NCBI GenBank assembly: GCA_036562185.1
Contig: DATCKN010000063.1
Location: 1 to 56,505 of the forward strand
Origin: Thermoclostridium sp036562185
Lineage (GTDB): Bacteria > Bacillota > Clostridia > DSM-8532
Direction of reading: 5' to 3'
DNA: 56,505 bases
Below are positions 8,408 to 18,400 of this stretch, one piece after another; the first letter of the stretch is position 1, and every line of letters begins with the position of its first letter. The position numbers and the translations under genes are program-made. Under the pieces are notes generated by a model, which did no database searches, was not told the DNA's origin, and saw only the letters and a list, made by a program, of their open reading frames with translations.

Positions 8408-9691
8408 TTATTGCTCCGGTTTTTGCTTCATTAGTTCGATGGTTTTTCTTGTAATAATGGTATCTTTAATATATTCTATATCGTCGTTCTGTAAATGTTT
8501 CTTAAAATCCTCGGCATTTTGATTGTATTTTTCAGCCATTTTGGCAATTTCTTCCTCAACTTCCCCGTCAGAAGCCTCTACATTTTCTGTCTGGGAGATT
8601 TTCTCCAGCACCAGCTGCGTCTTCACTTCTTCAAGAGCTTTTTCCCTGTAACCTTCACGCATTGTTTTTTCATCAATGCCCATTATATCCATATAGGTAT
8701 TTAAATCCATACCCTGATAAGCCAGAGACATGTTAATTCTTTGCATAATATTGTTAATCTGGCGTTCAACCATAACATCAGGAACATCAACCTCTGCGTT
8801 TTCCACTGCTTTCTTTACGAGCTCATTCTCGTACTTACGTTCGGCTGCTTCCTGGGCATCTATTTCCAGCTTCTTTCTGATATCAGCTTTATACTCTTCC
8901 AAAGTATCAAATTCACTTACATCCTGGGCAAACTCATCATCCAGTGCAGGAAGTTCCTTATATTTTATTTCGTTAATACGGACTTTAAAAAGTGCCGGTT
9001 TTCCCTTTAACTCTTCCTTGTGATAATCTTCAGGGAATGTAACGTTTACATCTACTTCCTGGTTCAGGGATGCACCAATCAGTTGATCCTCGAAACCGGG
9101 AATAAAAGTATTCGAACCAACGGTCAGTGTATATCCTTTTGCTGATCCTCCCTCAAAAGGTTCACCATCAATAAATCCTTCAAAATCAATATTAACAATG
9201 TCTTTTTCCTGTACAGGTCTGTCCTCTACAGATACAAGCCTTGAGTTTCTGTCCTGGATTCTTTCAAGTTCTTTTTGAACATCTTCATCGGTAATATTCA
9301 CCTGTTCTTTTTCTACCGGAAGACCTTTATATTCTCCCAGTTTAACCTCGGGTTTTACCGTCACTTTCGCAGTGAATACCAAATCCTTGTCCTTGCCGAT
9401 TTGCTCAATATCCAATTCTGGTGCGTCTACAGGAATAATACCATGTTCCTTTATTGCTGCCTCATATGCATCAGGGCAGATTATATTAAATGCTTCCTCG
9501 TAAAATACGTTTTCCCCGTAAAATTTCTCAATTAAATTCATTGGGGCTTTTCCCTTTCTGAAACCCGGAACTGAAAATCTGCCTTTTGTTTTCTGATACG
9601 CTTTCTTAAGACTTTCATTAAAACGCTGTGCGTCTTCTTCAATTGTTAGTTTTACAACATTCTTGTCCACATTTTCTACTTTCGACTTCAT
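8408..9691 (-). CDS. tig: Trigger factor, ribosome-associated chaperone/prolyl isomerase
   Basis: 427 residues, standard length. The N-terminal ribosome-binding domain carries the signature GFRKGKAP (about 43-50); the FKBP-type PPIase domain (about 160-250) includes VNIDFEGFIDGEPFEGG and FIPGFEDQLIG; the C-terminal helical arms follow. It binds nascent chains at the ribosome exit. The ATG is preceded by AGGAGG at nine bases. It sits upstream of clpP-clpX, the usual order. A consensus promoter lies about 190 nt upstream. Confidence 0.96.
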   Translation of the reverse strand: MKSKVENVDKNVVKLTIEEDAQRFNESLKKAYQKTKGRFSVPGFRKGKAPMNLIEKFYGENVFYEEAFNIICPDAYEAAIKEHGIIPVDAPELDIEQIGKDKDLVFTAKVTVKPEVKLGEYKGLPVEKEQVNITDEDVQKELERIQDRNSRLVSVEDRPVQEKDIVNIDFEGFIDGEPFEGGSAKGYTLTVGSNTFIPGFEDQLIGASLNQEVDVNVTFPEDYHKEELKGKPALFKVRINEIKYKELPALDDEFAQDVSEFDTLEEYKADIRKKLEIDAQEAAERKYENELVKKAVENAEVDVPDVMVERQINNIMQRINMSLAYQGMDLNTYMDIMGIDEKTMREGYREKALEEVKTQLVLEKISQTENVEASDGEVEEEIAKMAEKYNQNAEDFKKHLQNDDIEYIKDTIITRKTIELMKQKPEQ

Positions 9692-9880
9692 TTAGGTAGG
9701 CCTCCTAAGCTTTATTATAAATTAGTATGTAATAATCTGCTTGATTTCCATATCGGATAAAAACTTACTGATTAAATTGTTGCCTGATTTTTGAGTATTA
9801 ATAAATACATTTTTTCACAGGAAAAAAAGCAGATCCAATATTTTTAACAATAAAATCCTAAGGTCTGAAAAACCTTTATG

Positions 9881-9909
9881 ATTATATCACACAAATTTAA
9901 TATTGCCAA
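9881..9909 (-). promoter_or_regulatory. Sigma-A promoter of tig (tig-clpP-clpX)
   Basis: Minus strand: TTGGCA, 17 bp, TATAAT. The leader to the tig ATG is about 185 nt and begins with a small hairpin (AAGGT/ACCTT). Confidence 0.75.
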
Positions 9910-9948
9910 CAAAAAAAGAGTGGCTTATTTCGCTTATACTTTAAAATT

Positions 9949-11877
9949 CTATACAAGAGATTTAATACCACTCTGGATTTTAATCATAACATCGACAATA
10001 TCCGGATGAAACTGGCTTCTTTTATTCCTTTCAAGTTCCCTGAGGGCTTCATCAATGGACAGGGGTTCCCTGTATGGTCTTTTTGAAGTCATTGCATCAA
10101 AGGCATCGGCGACAGCTATTATCTGTGGTTCAAGGCCAAGGCTTTCATTGCTCAGACCAAAAGGATATCCTCTGCCGTCAAACCGTTCATGATGAAATGC
10201 TATTGCTTTTAATATCCTGTCTGACAATCCTATCGGATAAAGTATTTTATTGCTGATGGCAGGATGTTTCTTGATTTCTTCATACTCTTCCTTTGTAAGA
10301 GGCCCCTTCTTCAACAGAATACTGTCACTTATGCCAATCTTGCCTATATCATGCAATATGCCTGCAATGCGCAGATCTTCTATTTGTTCTTTGCTCATAC
10401 CCATTTCTTCGGCTATTTTAACAGCATATGCCGACACTCTCTGCGAGTGACCCCTTGTGTACTGATCTCTGGCTTCTACAGCTGCAATCAAAGCGTCAAT
10501 AGTAGCCACGTAATAATCTTTAGACTTGATAAGATGCATTGCATTTTCAATGGCAACGGCAGCAGTATTGCCAATCGAACGGAATAAATCAAATTCTTTG
10601 GGTTTAAACCCCTTATCTGAAATAACAAGTAAAAAACCCGGACCCGTAAGGCCGGTTTTCAGCGCCTGAATGTAAGCCGATTCAAAATACGGGATATTAA
10701 CAATACTTCCCTGGCCTGCCACAAGAAGTTCGGCAAATTGGTTAAAGTCAAGCAATATTCCGTCTTTGCCTTTACTGAAAGAACATAATTTGCGATTAAT
10801 CCTCAAAAAATATTTCAATATGTCAGGTTTTGAGAAATATTTCCCGGAATACTCCTCAATTCGATAACACTTTTCCTTTTTATCTCCCTTAAGATACATT
10901 GCACCGTAAAAACCCAATGCCTCTGTCAATGTATTTACACAGATTTTATATATATCGGGCAGTTCCACCGCCGAAGCAATTTTTTGGCTGAAATTGTTCA
11001 TTATTTCAAGCCTTCGGTTGTTTTCCACAAGTATGTTTTCCATACGCTTCTGCTCAGTTACATCCCTTATGATTGCCTGCAAACTTATACCTTGCGGGGA
11101 TTCCAGCACCGGCGTGAATTTTATCTCGGCCTGGATAAATGAACCGTCCTTCTTTCTTAACGGAATTTGCATTAACTGCTCGCCTCTTACTTCAACTGTT
11201 TGCCTGAGTTTTTCGTAATTAAATGCATAAGCATAGCTTTCTTCAACAATATATTGAAAAGGCCTTCCTTCGATTTCATGGCGCCTGAACTTTAAGATAT
11301 CCCTGCATGCACGGTTTGCATAAGTTATGTTTCCATGGCTGTCAAGTGTGAGAACAATATCCGGAATGTTAATCACAAGGGAGTGGTATCGTTGCTCCGA
11401 TTCATTAAGCTTTTCCATCAAAGCCTGTAATTGGGCATAGGATGCATCCAGTTGTTCATAAGCATCTTTCAGCCTGCTGTCAATCTGATTGGTTTCTTTA
11501 ATTTGATCATTGAGCTCTTTGACCTGCCTGCGAATGTCCATTGATATTTCATGGATAGCCCGGTTAATATCGGATACAACCGGAAATGATGTTTTTATTT
11601 CGCTCTCCATCAGTTCTTTGTCGTTATTGATGTTATTAATCAGCTCAAGGGATCTGTTAAGTTCTTTGAATAAACTGTCATACCTTATTGTTAAAAAAAC
11701 TACGAAAATCAAAGATGTTATGGATAATGCCAGAAGTATGTTGCATGTTAAGGGCGTGAAAAAAGTGAAATGTAAATTTTCATTTAAATAAGAGAAGACA
11801 AACCATAGAATAATAAAAATAAAGAAAAAAGCAATAAAACATGTAATACGCAAGTTGCCCTTTTTATTTTTGTCCAT
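9949..11877 (-). CDS. Membrane PAS-GAF-HD-GYP protein, probable c-di-GMP phosphodiesterase
   Basis: 642 residues. Two membrane segments lie at about 11-32 and 43-65, then a coiled coil (about 70-160), a PAS domain (about 160-245) with a PAC tail (KKDGSF...DVTEQ), a GAF-like region (about 295-445), and a C-terminal HD-GYP domain (about 455-642). The metal-binding LHDIGKIG and the diagnostic HHERFDGRGYP motif are intact, as is AVADAFDAMTSKRPYR. HD-GYP proteins typically hydrolyse cyclic di-GMP, so the protein probably couples a membrane or cytoplasmic signal to lower second-messenger levels; the signal is unknown. It is monocistronic between tig and the SRP RNA gene. Confidence 0.9.
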   Translation of the reverse strand: MDKNKKGNLRITCFIAFFFIFIILWFVFSYLNENLHFTFFTPLTCNILLALSITSLIFVVFLTIRYDSLFKELNRSLELINNINNDKELMESEIKTSFPVVSDINRAIHEISMDIRRQVKELNDQIKETNQIDSRLKDAYEQLDASYAQLQALMEKLNESEQRYHSLVINIPDIVLTLDSHGNITYANRACRDILKFRRHEIEGRPFQYIVEESYAYAFNYEKLRQTVEVRGEQLMQIPLRKKDGSFIQAEIKFTPVLESPQGISLQAIIRDVTEQKRMENILVENNRRLEIMNNFSQKIASAVELPDIYKICVNTLTEALGFYGAMYLKGDKKEKCYRIEEYSGKYFSKPDILKYFLRINRKLCSFSKGKDGILLDFNQFAELLVAGQGSIVNIPYFESAYIQALKTGLTGPGFLLVISDKGFKPKEFDLFRSIGNTAAVAIENAMHLIKSKDYYVATIDALIAAVEARDQYTRGHSQRVSAYAVKIAEEMGMSKEQIEDLRIAGILHDIGKIGISDSILLKKGPLTKEEYEEIKKHPAISNKILYPIGLSDRILKAIAFHHERFDGRGYPFGLSNESLGLEPQIIAVADAFDAMTSKRPYREPLSIDEALRELERNKRSQFHPDIVDVMIKIQSGIKSLV

Positions 11878-12066
11878 AAGCTTTAACCACCTGATATAAT
11901 CTAATTAATCGTCCAAATGTATTATCGGTCTTTTTCGGTGATTTCAAAACATTTTAACAAATTTTATTACTTAAAACAGGACAAATATATTAAAATTTCA
12001 TAAATTGCGTTGAACAGGGAAAAGAGAAAATGCAACGTGATGAATTAATAAGCAATTCATAAGATA

Positions 12067-12341
12067 TGTATCGTGCACCTGCCGTCGACATACAACTACG
12101 AACGGTACCTTGGTAAAGAGCTCGGACTAGGCACCCTCGCGGCACATCCAGCTAACTGCTTACCGCTGCTTCCTTCCGGACCTGACGGGGTTCACAGCCT
12201 TGAATTGCGCAAGACCCAATCTTCATCGCCCTTCAATCAGGGCCCTGATTTCACAGTTATATGCCTCGGGCAGGAATTCAACCCTGCTATAGCGGGTTGC
12301 AGGTACAGGGCACCGCTACCTCCCCGTCTAGCACGATATTC
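12067..12341 (-). ncRNA. ffs: Signal recognition particle RNA, large bacterial type (scRNA)
   Basis: On the minus strand the sequence runs from GTGCTAGACGGGGAGGTAGC near 12337 through the universally conserved helix 8 segment (CAGGTCCGGAAGGAAGCAGC near 12184-12165). The 5' end ATCGTGC pairs with the 3' end GCACGAT, closing the Alu domain, so this is the roughly 270-nt Gram-positive form rather than the 4.5S form. It forms SRP with Ffh (and HBsu-like protein) for co-translational membrane targeting. The exact ends are estimated to within a few bases. A frame of 137 codons on the other strand is a by-product of the RNA gene. Confidence 0.96.
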
Positions 12342-12343
12342 TA

Positions 12344-12372
12344 ATTATACTGGAACAGGAACCATCTTTCAA
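12344..12372 (-). promoter_or_regulatory. Sigma-A promoter of the SRP RNA
   Basis: TTGAAA, exactly 17 bp, TATAAT on the minus strand, ending about 4-7 nt before the predicted RNA 5' end. The near-consensus match fits a highly expressed stable RNA. Confidence 0.88.
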
Positions 12373-12491
12373 GAGGTTAGTATTGGATATATGTTTGCAA
12401 AAAATAATGCAAAGTACCATATATACCATAATCATGATACAATAGACAATAAGCACTGTTATTCAAACGTTAAAACAAAGGAGTGAATGGG

Positions 12492-13628
12492 ATGCCGGAC
12501 ATATCAATGCAGGATAGAAAATGGCTTGACTCGGTATGGGAAAACATATCGGTCAAGATGAGCAGAGTTGCTGATAATACAGGCGATATAATACCTTATA
12601 CAACAATCGGCGGCAGGTTCAACGACAAGTTTGAAGAAGATCCGACCTGGTGGACCAATGGCTTCTGGCCCGGAATAATGTGGCTTATGTATATGGGAAC
12701 AAAAGACGGAAAATACCGGGAAAAAGCAGAAAAAGCAGAACTTCGCCTGGATAAGGTACTTTTCGGACTTGACGGAAGTTTTGAAGGACTGCATCATGAT
12801 GTCGGCTTTATGTGGCTTTTATCAAGCGTCGCAAACTACAGGATCACAGGCAATTCAAAATCCAGGATCAGAGGATTAATAGCTGCAAATTATTTGGCTT
12901 CACGTTTTAACATAAACGGTGGTTTTATCACCGCCTGGAACGGTAAAGAGCGCGAGGGATGGTCCATAATAGATACCATGATGAATCTCCCTCTGTTATA
13001 CTGGGCCTCGGAAGAAACAGGTTACAGCCGGTTCCGCAGGATTGCAGAAGCTCATGCCGATAAAACTGCCGAAAATGTAATCCGTCCTGACGGCTCTGTG
13101 ATTCATATTATAGAATATGATGTGGATACAGGTGATGTTGTTAAAACTTATGGCGGCCAGGGTTATGATACCGGTTCTTCATGGTCAAGGGGTCAAAGCT
13201 GGGCAATTTACGGCTTTGCATTATCTTACCTGCATACCGGAAAAACACTCTATCTGGATACAGCCAAAAAAGTAGCCCATTATTTTATTTCCTGCATCCA
13301 GGACAGCTTCATCCCAACCGTAGATTTCAGAAGTCCCGATACGCCGGTATATATTGATACTACAGCCGGTGCAATTGCCGCCGGCGGAATGATTGAAATT
13401 GCCAGACACGTACCAGTTTATGAAAAGAAACTGTATTTAAACAGCGCGCTAAAAATTCTTAAGTCGCTGGAAAAAGAGCAATGTGACTGGACAGACAAAA
13501 CAGACTCCATTTTGCAAAACGGCTCAGAATCGTATAACAAAGGGATACATAAAAGTATCATTTACGGTGATTTCTATTTTATAGAAGCCATCCTGAAACT
13601 GAGAGAAACTGGTATCTGCCTGTGGTAA
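12492..13628 (+). CDS. Glycoside hydrolase family 88, unsaturated glucuronyl hydrolase
   Basis: 378 residues from the ATG at 12492, with AAGGAG eight bases upstream; the in-frame GTG at 12483 lies inside the ribosome site. The fold is an (alpha/alpha)6 barrel. The family's two essential aspartates are visible: Asp103 in EGLHHDVGFMW and Asp161 in IIDTMMNLPLLYW; SSWSRGQSWAIYGFA is also a GH88 hallmark. No signal peptide, so it acts in the cytoplasm on unsaturated disaccharides produced by polysaccharide lyases (glycosaminoglycan-, gellan- or xanthan-type fragments), hydrating the 4,5-unsaturated uronic acid. It stands alone, divergent from the SRP RNA, without an adjacent lyase. Confidence 0.93.
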   Translation: MPDISMQDRKWLDSVWENISVKMSRVADNTGDIIPYTTIGGRFNDKFEEDPTWWTNGFWPGIMWLMYMGTKDGKYREKAEKAELRLDKVLFGLDGSFEGLHHDVGFMWLLSSVANYRITGNSKSRIRGLIAANYLASRFNINGGFITAWNGKEREGWSIIDTMMNLPLLYWASEETGYSRFRRIAEAHADKTAENVIRPDGSVIHIIEYDVDTGDVVKTYGGQGYDTGSSWSRGQSWAIYGFALSYLHTGKTLYLDTAKKVAHYFISCIQDSFIPTVDFRSPDTPVYIDTTAGAIAAGGMIEIARHVPVYEKKLYLNSALKILKSLEKEQCDWTDKTDSILQNGSESYNKGIHKSIIYGDFYFIEAILKLRETGICLW

Positions 13629-13635
13629 TTATAAT

Positions 13636-13659
13636 AAAGAGAGCCAAAAGGCTCTCTTT
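13636..13659. terminator. Bidirectional terminator between the GH88 gene and spoVT
   Basis: AAAGAGAGCC, four-base loop, GGCTCTCTTT: a perfect 10-bp stem with T/A runs on both sides, between two convergent genes. Confidence 0.85.
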
Positions 13660-14211
13660 CTACTGTTCCATATGCTTTCCTAAAAAAGTTGCGGCCGATT
13701 GTGCCAGTTTTGTCTCAACATCACCCATCTTGGCATTGGGATCTGTTGATAAAACTATTACAGCTCCGATAGGATCACCTTCTGAAATTATCGGCGTAAT
13801 AACTTGGGATGTATATTTGTCACTGGATTCATCACTTAAAATTGTAACTTTCGCAGAATCTGCAGAAGGTGCTACAAATGTGGTTTTTGACTCTATAATT
13901 TTTTCAAGTTCACTGCTCAGCGGTTTTTCAAGGAATTCCTTTTTTGATGCACCCGATACGGCAATAATGGAATCTCTGTCGGCAACACATATAATATGCC
14001 CACTTGTGTTATGCAAAGATTCAGCATATTCTGTTGCAAAATCACCTAATTCACCAATGGGGGAATATTTCTTTAAAATAACTTCACCTTCACGGTCGGT
14101 AAATATTTCTAATGGATCGCCTTCACGAATTCTCAAAGTCCGTCTGATTTCCTTGGGAATAACCACACGTCCTAAATCGTCAATTCTTCTAACGATGCCT
14201 GTCGCCTTCAA
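13660..14211 (-). CDS. spoVT: Stage V sporulation protein T (AbrB-type regulator with GAF domain)
   Basis: 183 residues, typical length. The N-terminal swapped-hairpin AbrB DNA-binding domain is MKATGIVRRIDDLGRVVIP through KKYSPIG; residues about 60-180 are the GAF-like domain. SpoVT tunes sigma-G-dependent genes in the forespore. The start is TTG, supported by GGAGG eight bases upstream and by the invariant MKATGIVRRIDDLGR N-terminus. A matching sigma-G promoter lies 40 nt upstream. It is downstream of the prsA-like gene on the same strand but appears to have its own transcription start. Confidence 0.96.
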   Translation of the reverse strand: MKATGIVRRIDDLGRVVIPKEIRRTLRIREGDPLEIFTDREGEVILKKYSPIGELGDFATEYAESLHNTSGHIICVADRDSIIAVSGASKKEFLEKPLSSELEKIIESKTTFVAPSADSAKVTILSDESSDKYTSQVITPIISEGDPIGAVIVLSTDPNAKMGDVETKLAQSAATFLGKHMEQ

Positions 14212-14251
14212 GGTCTATGCCTCCTTTCAATCTATAGAAATCTTACGTTCT

Positions 14252-14281
14252 TATTATGATTTGATCCTGTTGTTTTTATGC
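14252..14281 (-). promoter_or_regulatory. Sigma-G promoter of spoVT
   Basis: On the minus strand GCATA, exactly 18 bp, CATAATA. This matches the forespore sigma-G consensus (GHATR, N17-18, CATNHTA) at every defined position. spoVT is sigma-G-controlled in Bacillus subtilis, which supports the call. Confidence 0.8.
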
Positions 14282-14362
14282 AAATATACCAAATATAAAA
14301 GACTTGGACCAAATGGTGGCTTTAATAGAAAGATCTTTTAATTGAAAGAGGATACGACAGGT

Positions 14363-15394
14363 TTATCTTTCAAAGGCTTTCTTGGTTATCCTGCTGAGAT
14401 TTTTTTCATTCTTTACAAGGTTAAAGGCGGGATCATTTAACCATTCTTTTACAACATTCTGATAATATTCGTTAAGTTTATTGGCTTTCAATTCACTTCT
14501 GGCGAGTTCCTTTTTATCCTGAAATGTGCTTCTGTCTTCCAGCCTCATGATATGATATCCAAATTGGGTTTTAACAATTCCAGTATCTCCAATTCTGGCA
14601 TTGAACGCCCACTCTTTAAACTCTGCGGCATATGGTTCGGAATATTTAAAGGTATAAACCCCGCCATTGTTTTTAGAGCCCGGGTCATCAGAATACTCCC
14701 TGACCAGCGCCGGCATGTCTTCACCATTCCTAATTCTTTCCAGAAGTTCTTCTGCCAGGTTCTTTTTCTGGATTTTCTGGTCGTCACTCATATTCTCTTC
14801 AACTGATATTAAAATATGACACACTGTTACATCATCAAGGTTTTTTCTGTTATCGAAATAGTATTTTTGAACTTCTTCATCCGAAACAGTTACAGCATCG
14901 CTGTTTTTTTGCATAAAATCATAGGAAAACCGGCTAACAAGCTGTGATTTCATCATCATGTCCTTAAACTGGGAAAGGGTTATTCCTATTTCATTTGTAA
15001 CATAATTCCTGTTTTTGTCGTTTTCCAGCCAGCTGTTCAAATATTGATTGATTTCCTTGCGCTCTGAATCCGAAAGCTTGAATTTTGCCTGTTCTGCCTT
15101 GATTATTTGAACTTTGAATTCCTTTGCGTTTTCCAGGGCCTGATTCATAACAATTACTATGGGATCCTCCCCGTCAACTGCAGTTTCCCAAAGCTCTTTT
15201 TTTTCCTCATCACTGGTTACACCCGCTTCAGATTCGGTTACCTGTTTTTGGGCGCGAAGAAAAAAAACATATTCATAATTTTTTATTTTTTTACCTCCAA
15301 CCTTGGCAACATAACTTCGTGAATCTATTACACAATAGGCAATCCCTGCTGCAATTACCACTGCAGTAAGTATTAAGGCCATTATTTTTCTCAT
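14363..15394 (-). CDS. prsA: Membrane-anchored parvulin-type peptidyl-prolyl isomerase (PrsA/SurA-like foldase)
   Basis: 343 residues. An N-terminal hydrophobic segment (about 4-23) acts as a signal anchor; the Cys in IAYC lacks a small residue before it, so it is not a clear lipobox. A SurA-like helical domain (about 35-190) precedes a rotamase domain (about 190-290) with VCHILIS, EYSDDPGSKNNGG and QFGYHIMRLEDR, the conserved parvulin motifs. It would assist folding of exported proteins outside the membrane. It lies between mfd and spoVT on the same strand, about 65 nt after mfd. The symbol is by family; true PrsA is a lipoprotein. Confidence 0.85.
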   Translation of the reverse strand: MRKIMALILTAVVIAAGIAYCVIDSRSYVAKVGGKKIKNYEYVFFLRAQKQVTESEAGVTSDEEKKELWETAVDGEDPIVIVMNQALENAKEFKVQIIKAEQAKFKLSDSERKEINQYLNSWLENDKNRNYVTNEIGITLSQFKDMMMKSQLVSRFSYDFMQKNSDAVTVSDEEVQKYYFDNRKNLDDVTVCHILISVEENMSDDQKIQKKNLAEELLERIRNGEDMPALVREYSDDPGSKNNGGVYTFKYSEPYAAEFKEWAFNARIGDTGIVKTQFGYHIMRLEDRSTFQDKKELARSELKANKLNEYYQNVVKEWLNDPAFNLVKNEKNLSRITKKAFER

Positions 15395-15459
15395 ATTTTA
15401 ATCCACCTTTTGTGGCTTAAATATCTTAGATTTTGCTCAGATACCATAATTATAATCAA

Positions 15460-18400
15460 TTATTCCTCCAACTGCAATTTATGAACGCCCTGTAACAGAA
15501 TCTTAATATTGCCAAGAACCTCAGAAGGATTGAGTCCGTTTACCCTGTACGACAGGTAAGGTGTTTTGCCCGCTGAGAACATGAGCCTTCCTTTCTGCTC
15601 CTGCATAAGTTTTGACAGCAGTGGCAGCGGGAGTGCGGCTTGCTCCCTGAAATACAGCAGCACCATATCCCCTTTTTGCTTGATAATGCTAAATCCGCAT
15701 CTTGCTGCAAGTTTCCTTACCAGGATCACCTTTATAAGGTTCGCTGCTTCGGCTGGAACATCACCATATCTGTCTATAAGTTCATCGTATACGTCCATAG
15801 CTTCTTCTTCAGTTTCCACTGCAGCTATTGTTTTATACATATCAAGCCTTGCCTGCTCATCGGGTATATAGTTTGAGTCCAGGTAAGCATGTACTTTTAT
15901 GTCAACATTTACTTCAACATTATCGTCAGGTACCGATTCGCCCTTTAATTCCTTTATTGTTTCCTCCAGAAGCTTTACATAAGTGTCATAACCCACAGCT
16001 TCCATGTGGCCGTGCTGTTCGGGCCCCAAAAGGTTTCCTGCACCTCTTATCTGCAAATCCCGCATGGCTATTTTAAAGCCCGATCCAAATTCGGTAAACT
16101 CACGGATGGCTTTCAGCCTTTTTTCCGCAATTTCATTAAGTACTTTATCCTTTTTATACATCAGATATGCATAAGCCAGCTTGTTTGAACGCCCCACTCT
16201 GCCTCTTAGCTGGTACAGCTGGGCAAGCCCAAGCCTGTCTGCATCCTCCACAATTATGGTATTTACATTGGGCATATCTATTCCTGACTCTATAATTGTG
16301 GTACAGACCAATACATCAAATTCCCTGTTTATAAACGAAGTGATTATTTTTTCCAGTTGTCTTTCACTCATTTGACCGTGAGCATAACCCACACGTACCG
16401 GATGGAGCATTTCCTGCAATTTTGCCGCCTTTGTCTGGATTCCTTTAACACGGTTAAACAGGTAAAACACCTGGCCGTCCCGTGCAACTTCCCTCCTGAC
16501 TGCATCAGCAATCACATCCTCATTATATTCAAGTACGTAAGTCTGAACCGGGTACCTGTGCTCGGGAGGTTGTTCAATTGTGCTTATATCCCTGATACCC
16601 GTAAGGGACATGTGCAGAGTTCTGGGGATGGGTGTGGCAGACAAAGTCAGAATATCCACCTTCGGATACAGGCTTTTTATTTTCTCTTTTTGCTCCACAC
16701 CAAATCGCTGCTCTTCATCTATAATTAAAAGGCCAAGATCCTTAAAGCGTATTTCCTTGTTTAAAAGTTTATGGGTGCCGACTATCAGATCAATACGGCC
16801 TGTTTTCAGGTCCCTGATGATTTTCTTTACTTCACTGTCGGTCCGGAAACGGCTTAACATTTCAACAGTGATTGGGAATTGTGCAAAACGCTTTTTAAAA
16901 TTTTCATAATGCTGTGCGGCCAGAACGGTTGTAGGAACCAGAAAAGCCGACTGTTTTCCGTCCATCGCCGCTTTAAAAACCGCGCGCAATGCAACTTCTG
17001 TCTTTCCATAGCCCACGTCGCCGCAAAGCAGGCGGTCCATAGGTTTTTTCGACTCCATGTCTGCCTTAATTTCTTCGGTGCATCTTAGCTGATCCCTTGT
17101 CTCCTCCCACTCGAAAGCCTCTTCAAATTGCTTTTGCCAGACAGTATCGGGTGAAAAAGCATGGCCTTCCATTGCAGCACGCTCGGCTTCAAGGCGGATC
17201 AAACCCTCTGCAAGTTGCTTCAGCGATTCTTTTACTTTCTTCTTTTGCTTTGTCCATTCTGCTCCGCCGAGTTTGTTTATTTTAGGATTTTTTCCTTCTG
17301 TGCCTATATATTTTTGAATCAAATCCATCTGCGTTGTGGGGATATATAATAACCCGCCATCGCGGTATTCAATCTTCAGATACTCATTCTTCGTCCCGCC
17401 CACGGTAAGGGATTCAATTCCCCTGTAAATACCTATTCCATGAGTCTGGTGAACTACGAAATCCCCAACCTCCAGGTCGGTGAATATCTTTATTTTCTTT
17501 CCGCTGCGAAACTGGGGGCTTACTCTTGCCTTTTTTTCTGCAATAATATCGCTTTCACATAATACAGCCCATTTAATATCAGGGTATATGAAACCATTTC
17601 TCAAATGGCCTGTCTTTATCACAACACAGGGCAGGTCACTGTCAGGATATTCCGAATGAACCCTGATGCTATCCTCTTCCAGTATACTTTTCAGCCCTTC
17701 TTTCCTTTGTTCTGATAAAGCCTGTATTGTTACCTGATACCCTTTGTCAAGCCAGGACTTTATGTCCTTTTTTAGTTCTTCCAGGCGGCCGCCGTACGGT
17801 TCTATATTATTTCCACGAAGAGAGTATTGTCTTTTAACATCTGTAAGTGCTTCACCATCATCAAGACTGTTAAGATACACAGTCTGAAGGCGGGCAAGTT
17901 TTTTCGGCAGATCTTCAGGATCCAGGTACATTGAATATGAACCCGGCAAAATCATACCTTTTTCCAAAAGGATATCACATTGCCTGTGGTGTTCTTCAAT
18001 AACATTTGCAAGCCGTTGTTTTAATCTTGCCACATCTTCAATAAACAGTACTTCGTCTTTACCCGCATACTGAAGAATGGTATGTCTCTCGTTGTAAAAA
18101 TACGGAATGAACTTGTCTATACCTGCAAAGTATTCAGAATTTCTCAGTTTTTCAATATAGAAGCCGAAATTTTTGCTAAGCAGGCTGACAAGCTCTTTAT
18201 CCCCGGATTGGGCCATTATTCTTGAAAGTTCGGACTGAACCCTGTCAGCTATAGCTGTGGCCTGCTCTTTTGTGAAGATAAACTCTTTTGCCGGAAGCAC
18301 ATCAAATTGCGTGATGCTCTCAACAGATCTTTGAGTTTCGGGATCAAAAACACGCATTGAATCAATTTCAACATCAAACAGTTCAACCCTGACAGGGCTT

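Noticed and set aside
12073..12486. A 137-codon open frame on the plus strand
   Set aside because: It lies across the SRP RNA gene on the opposite strand; the sequence is explained by the RNA.
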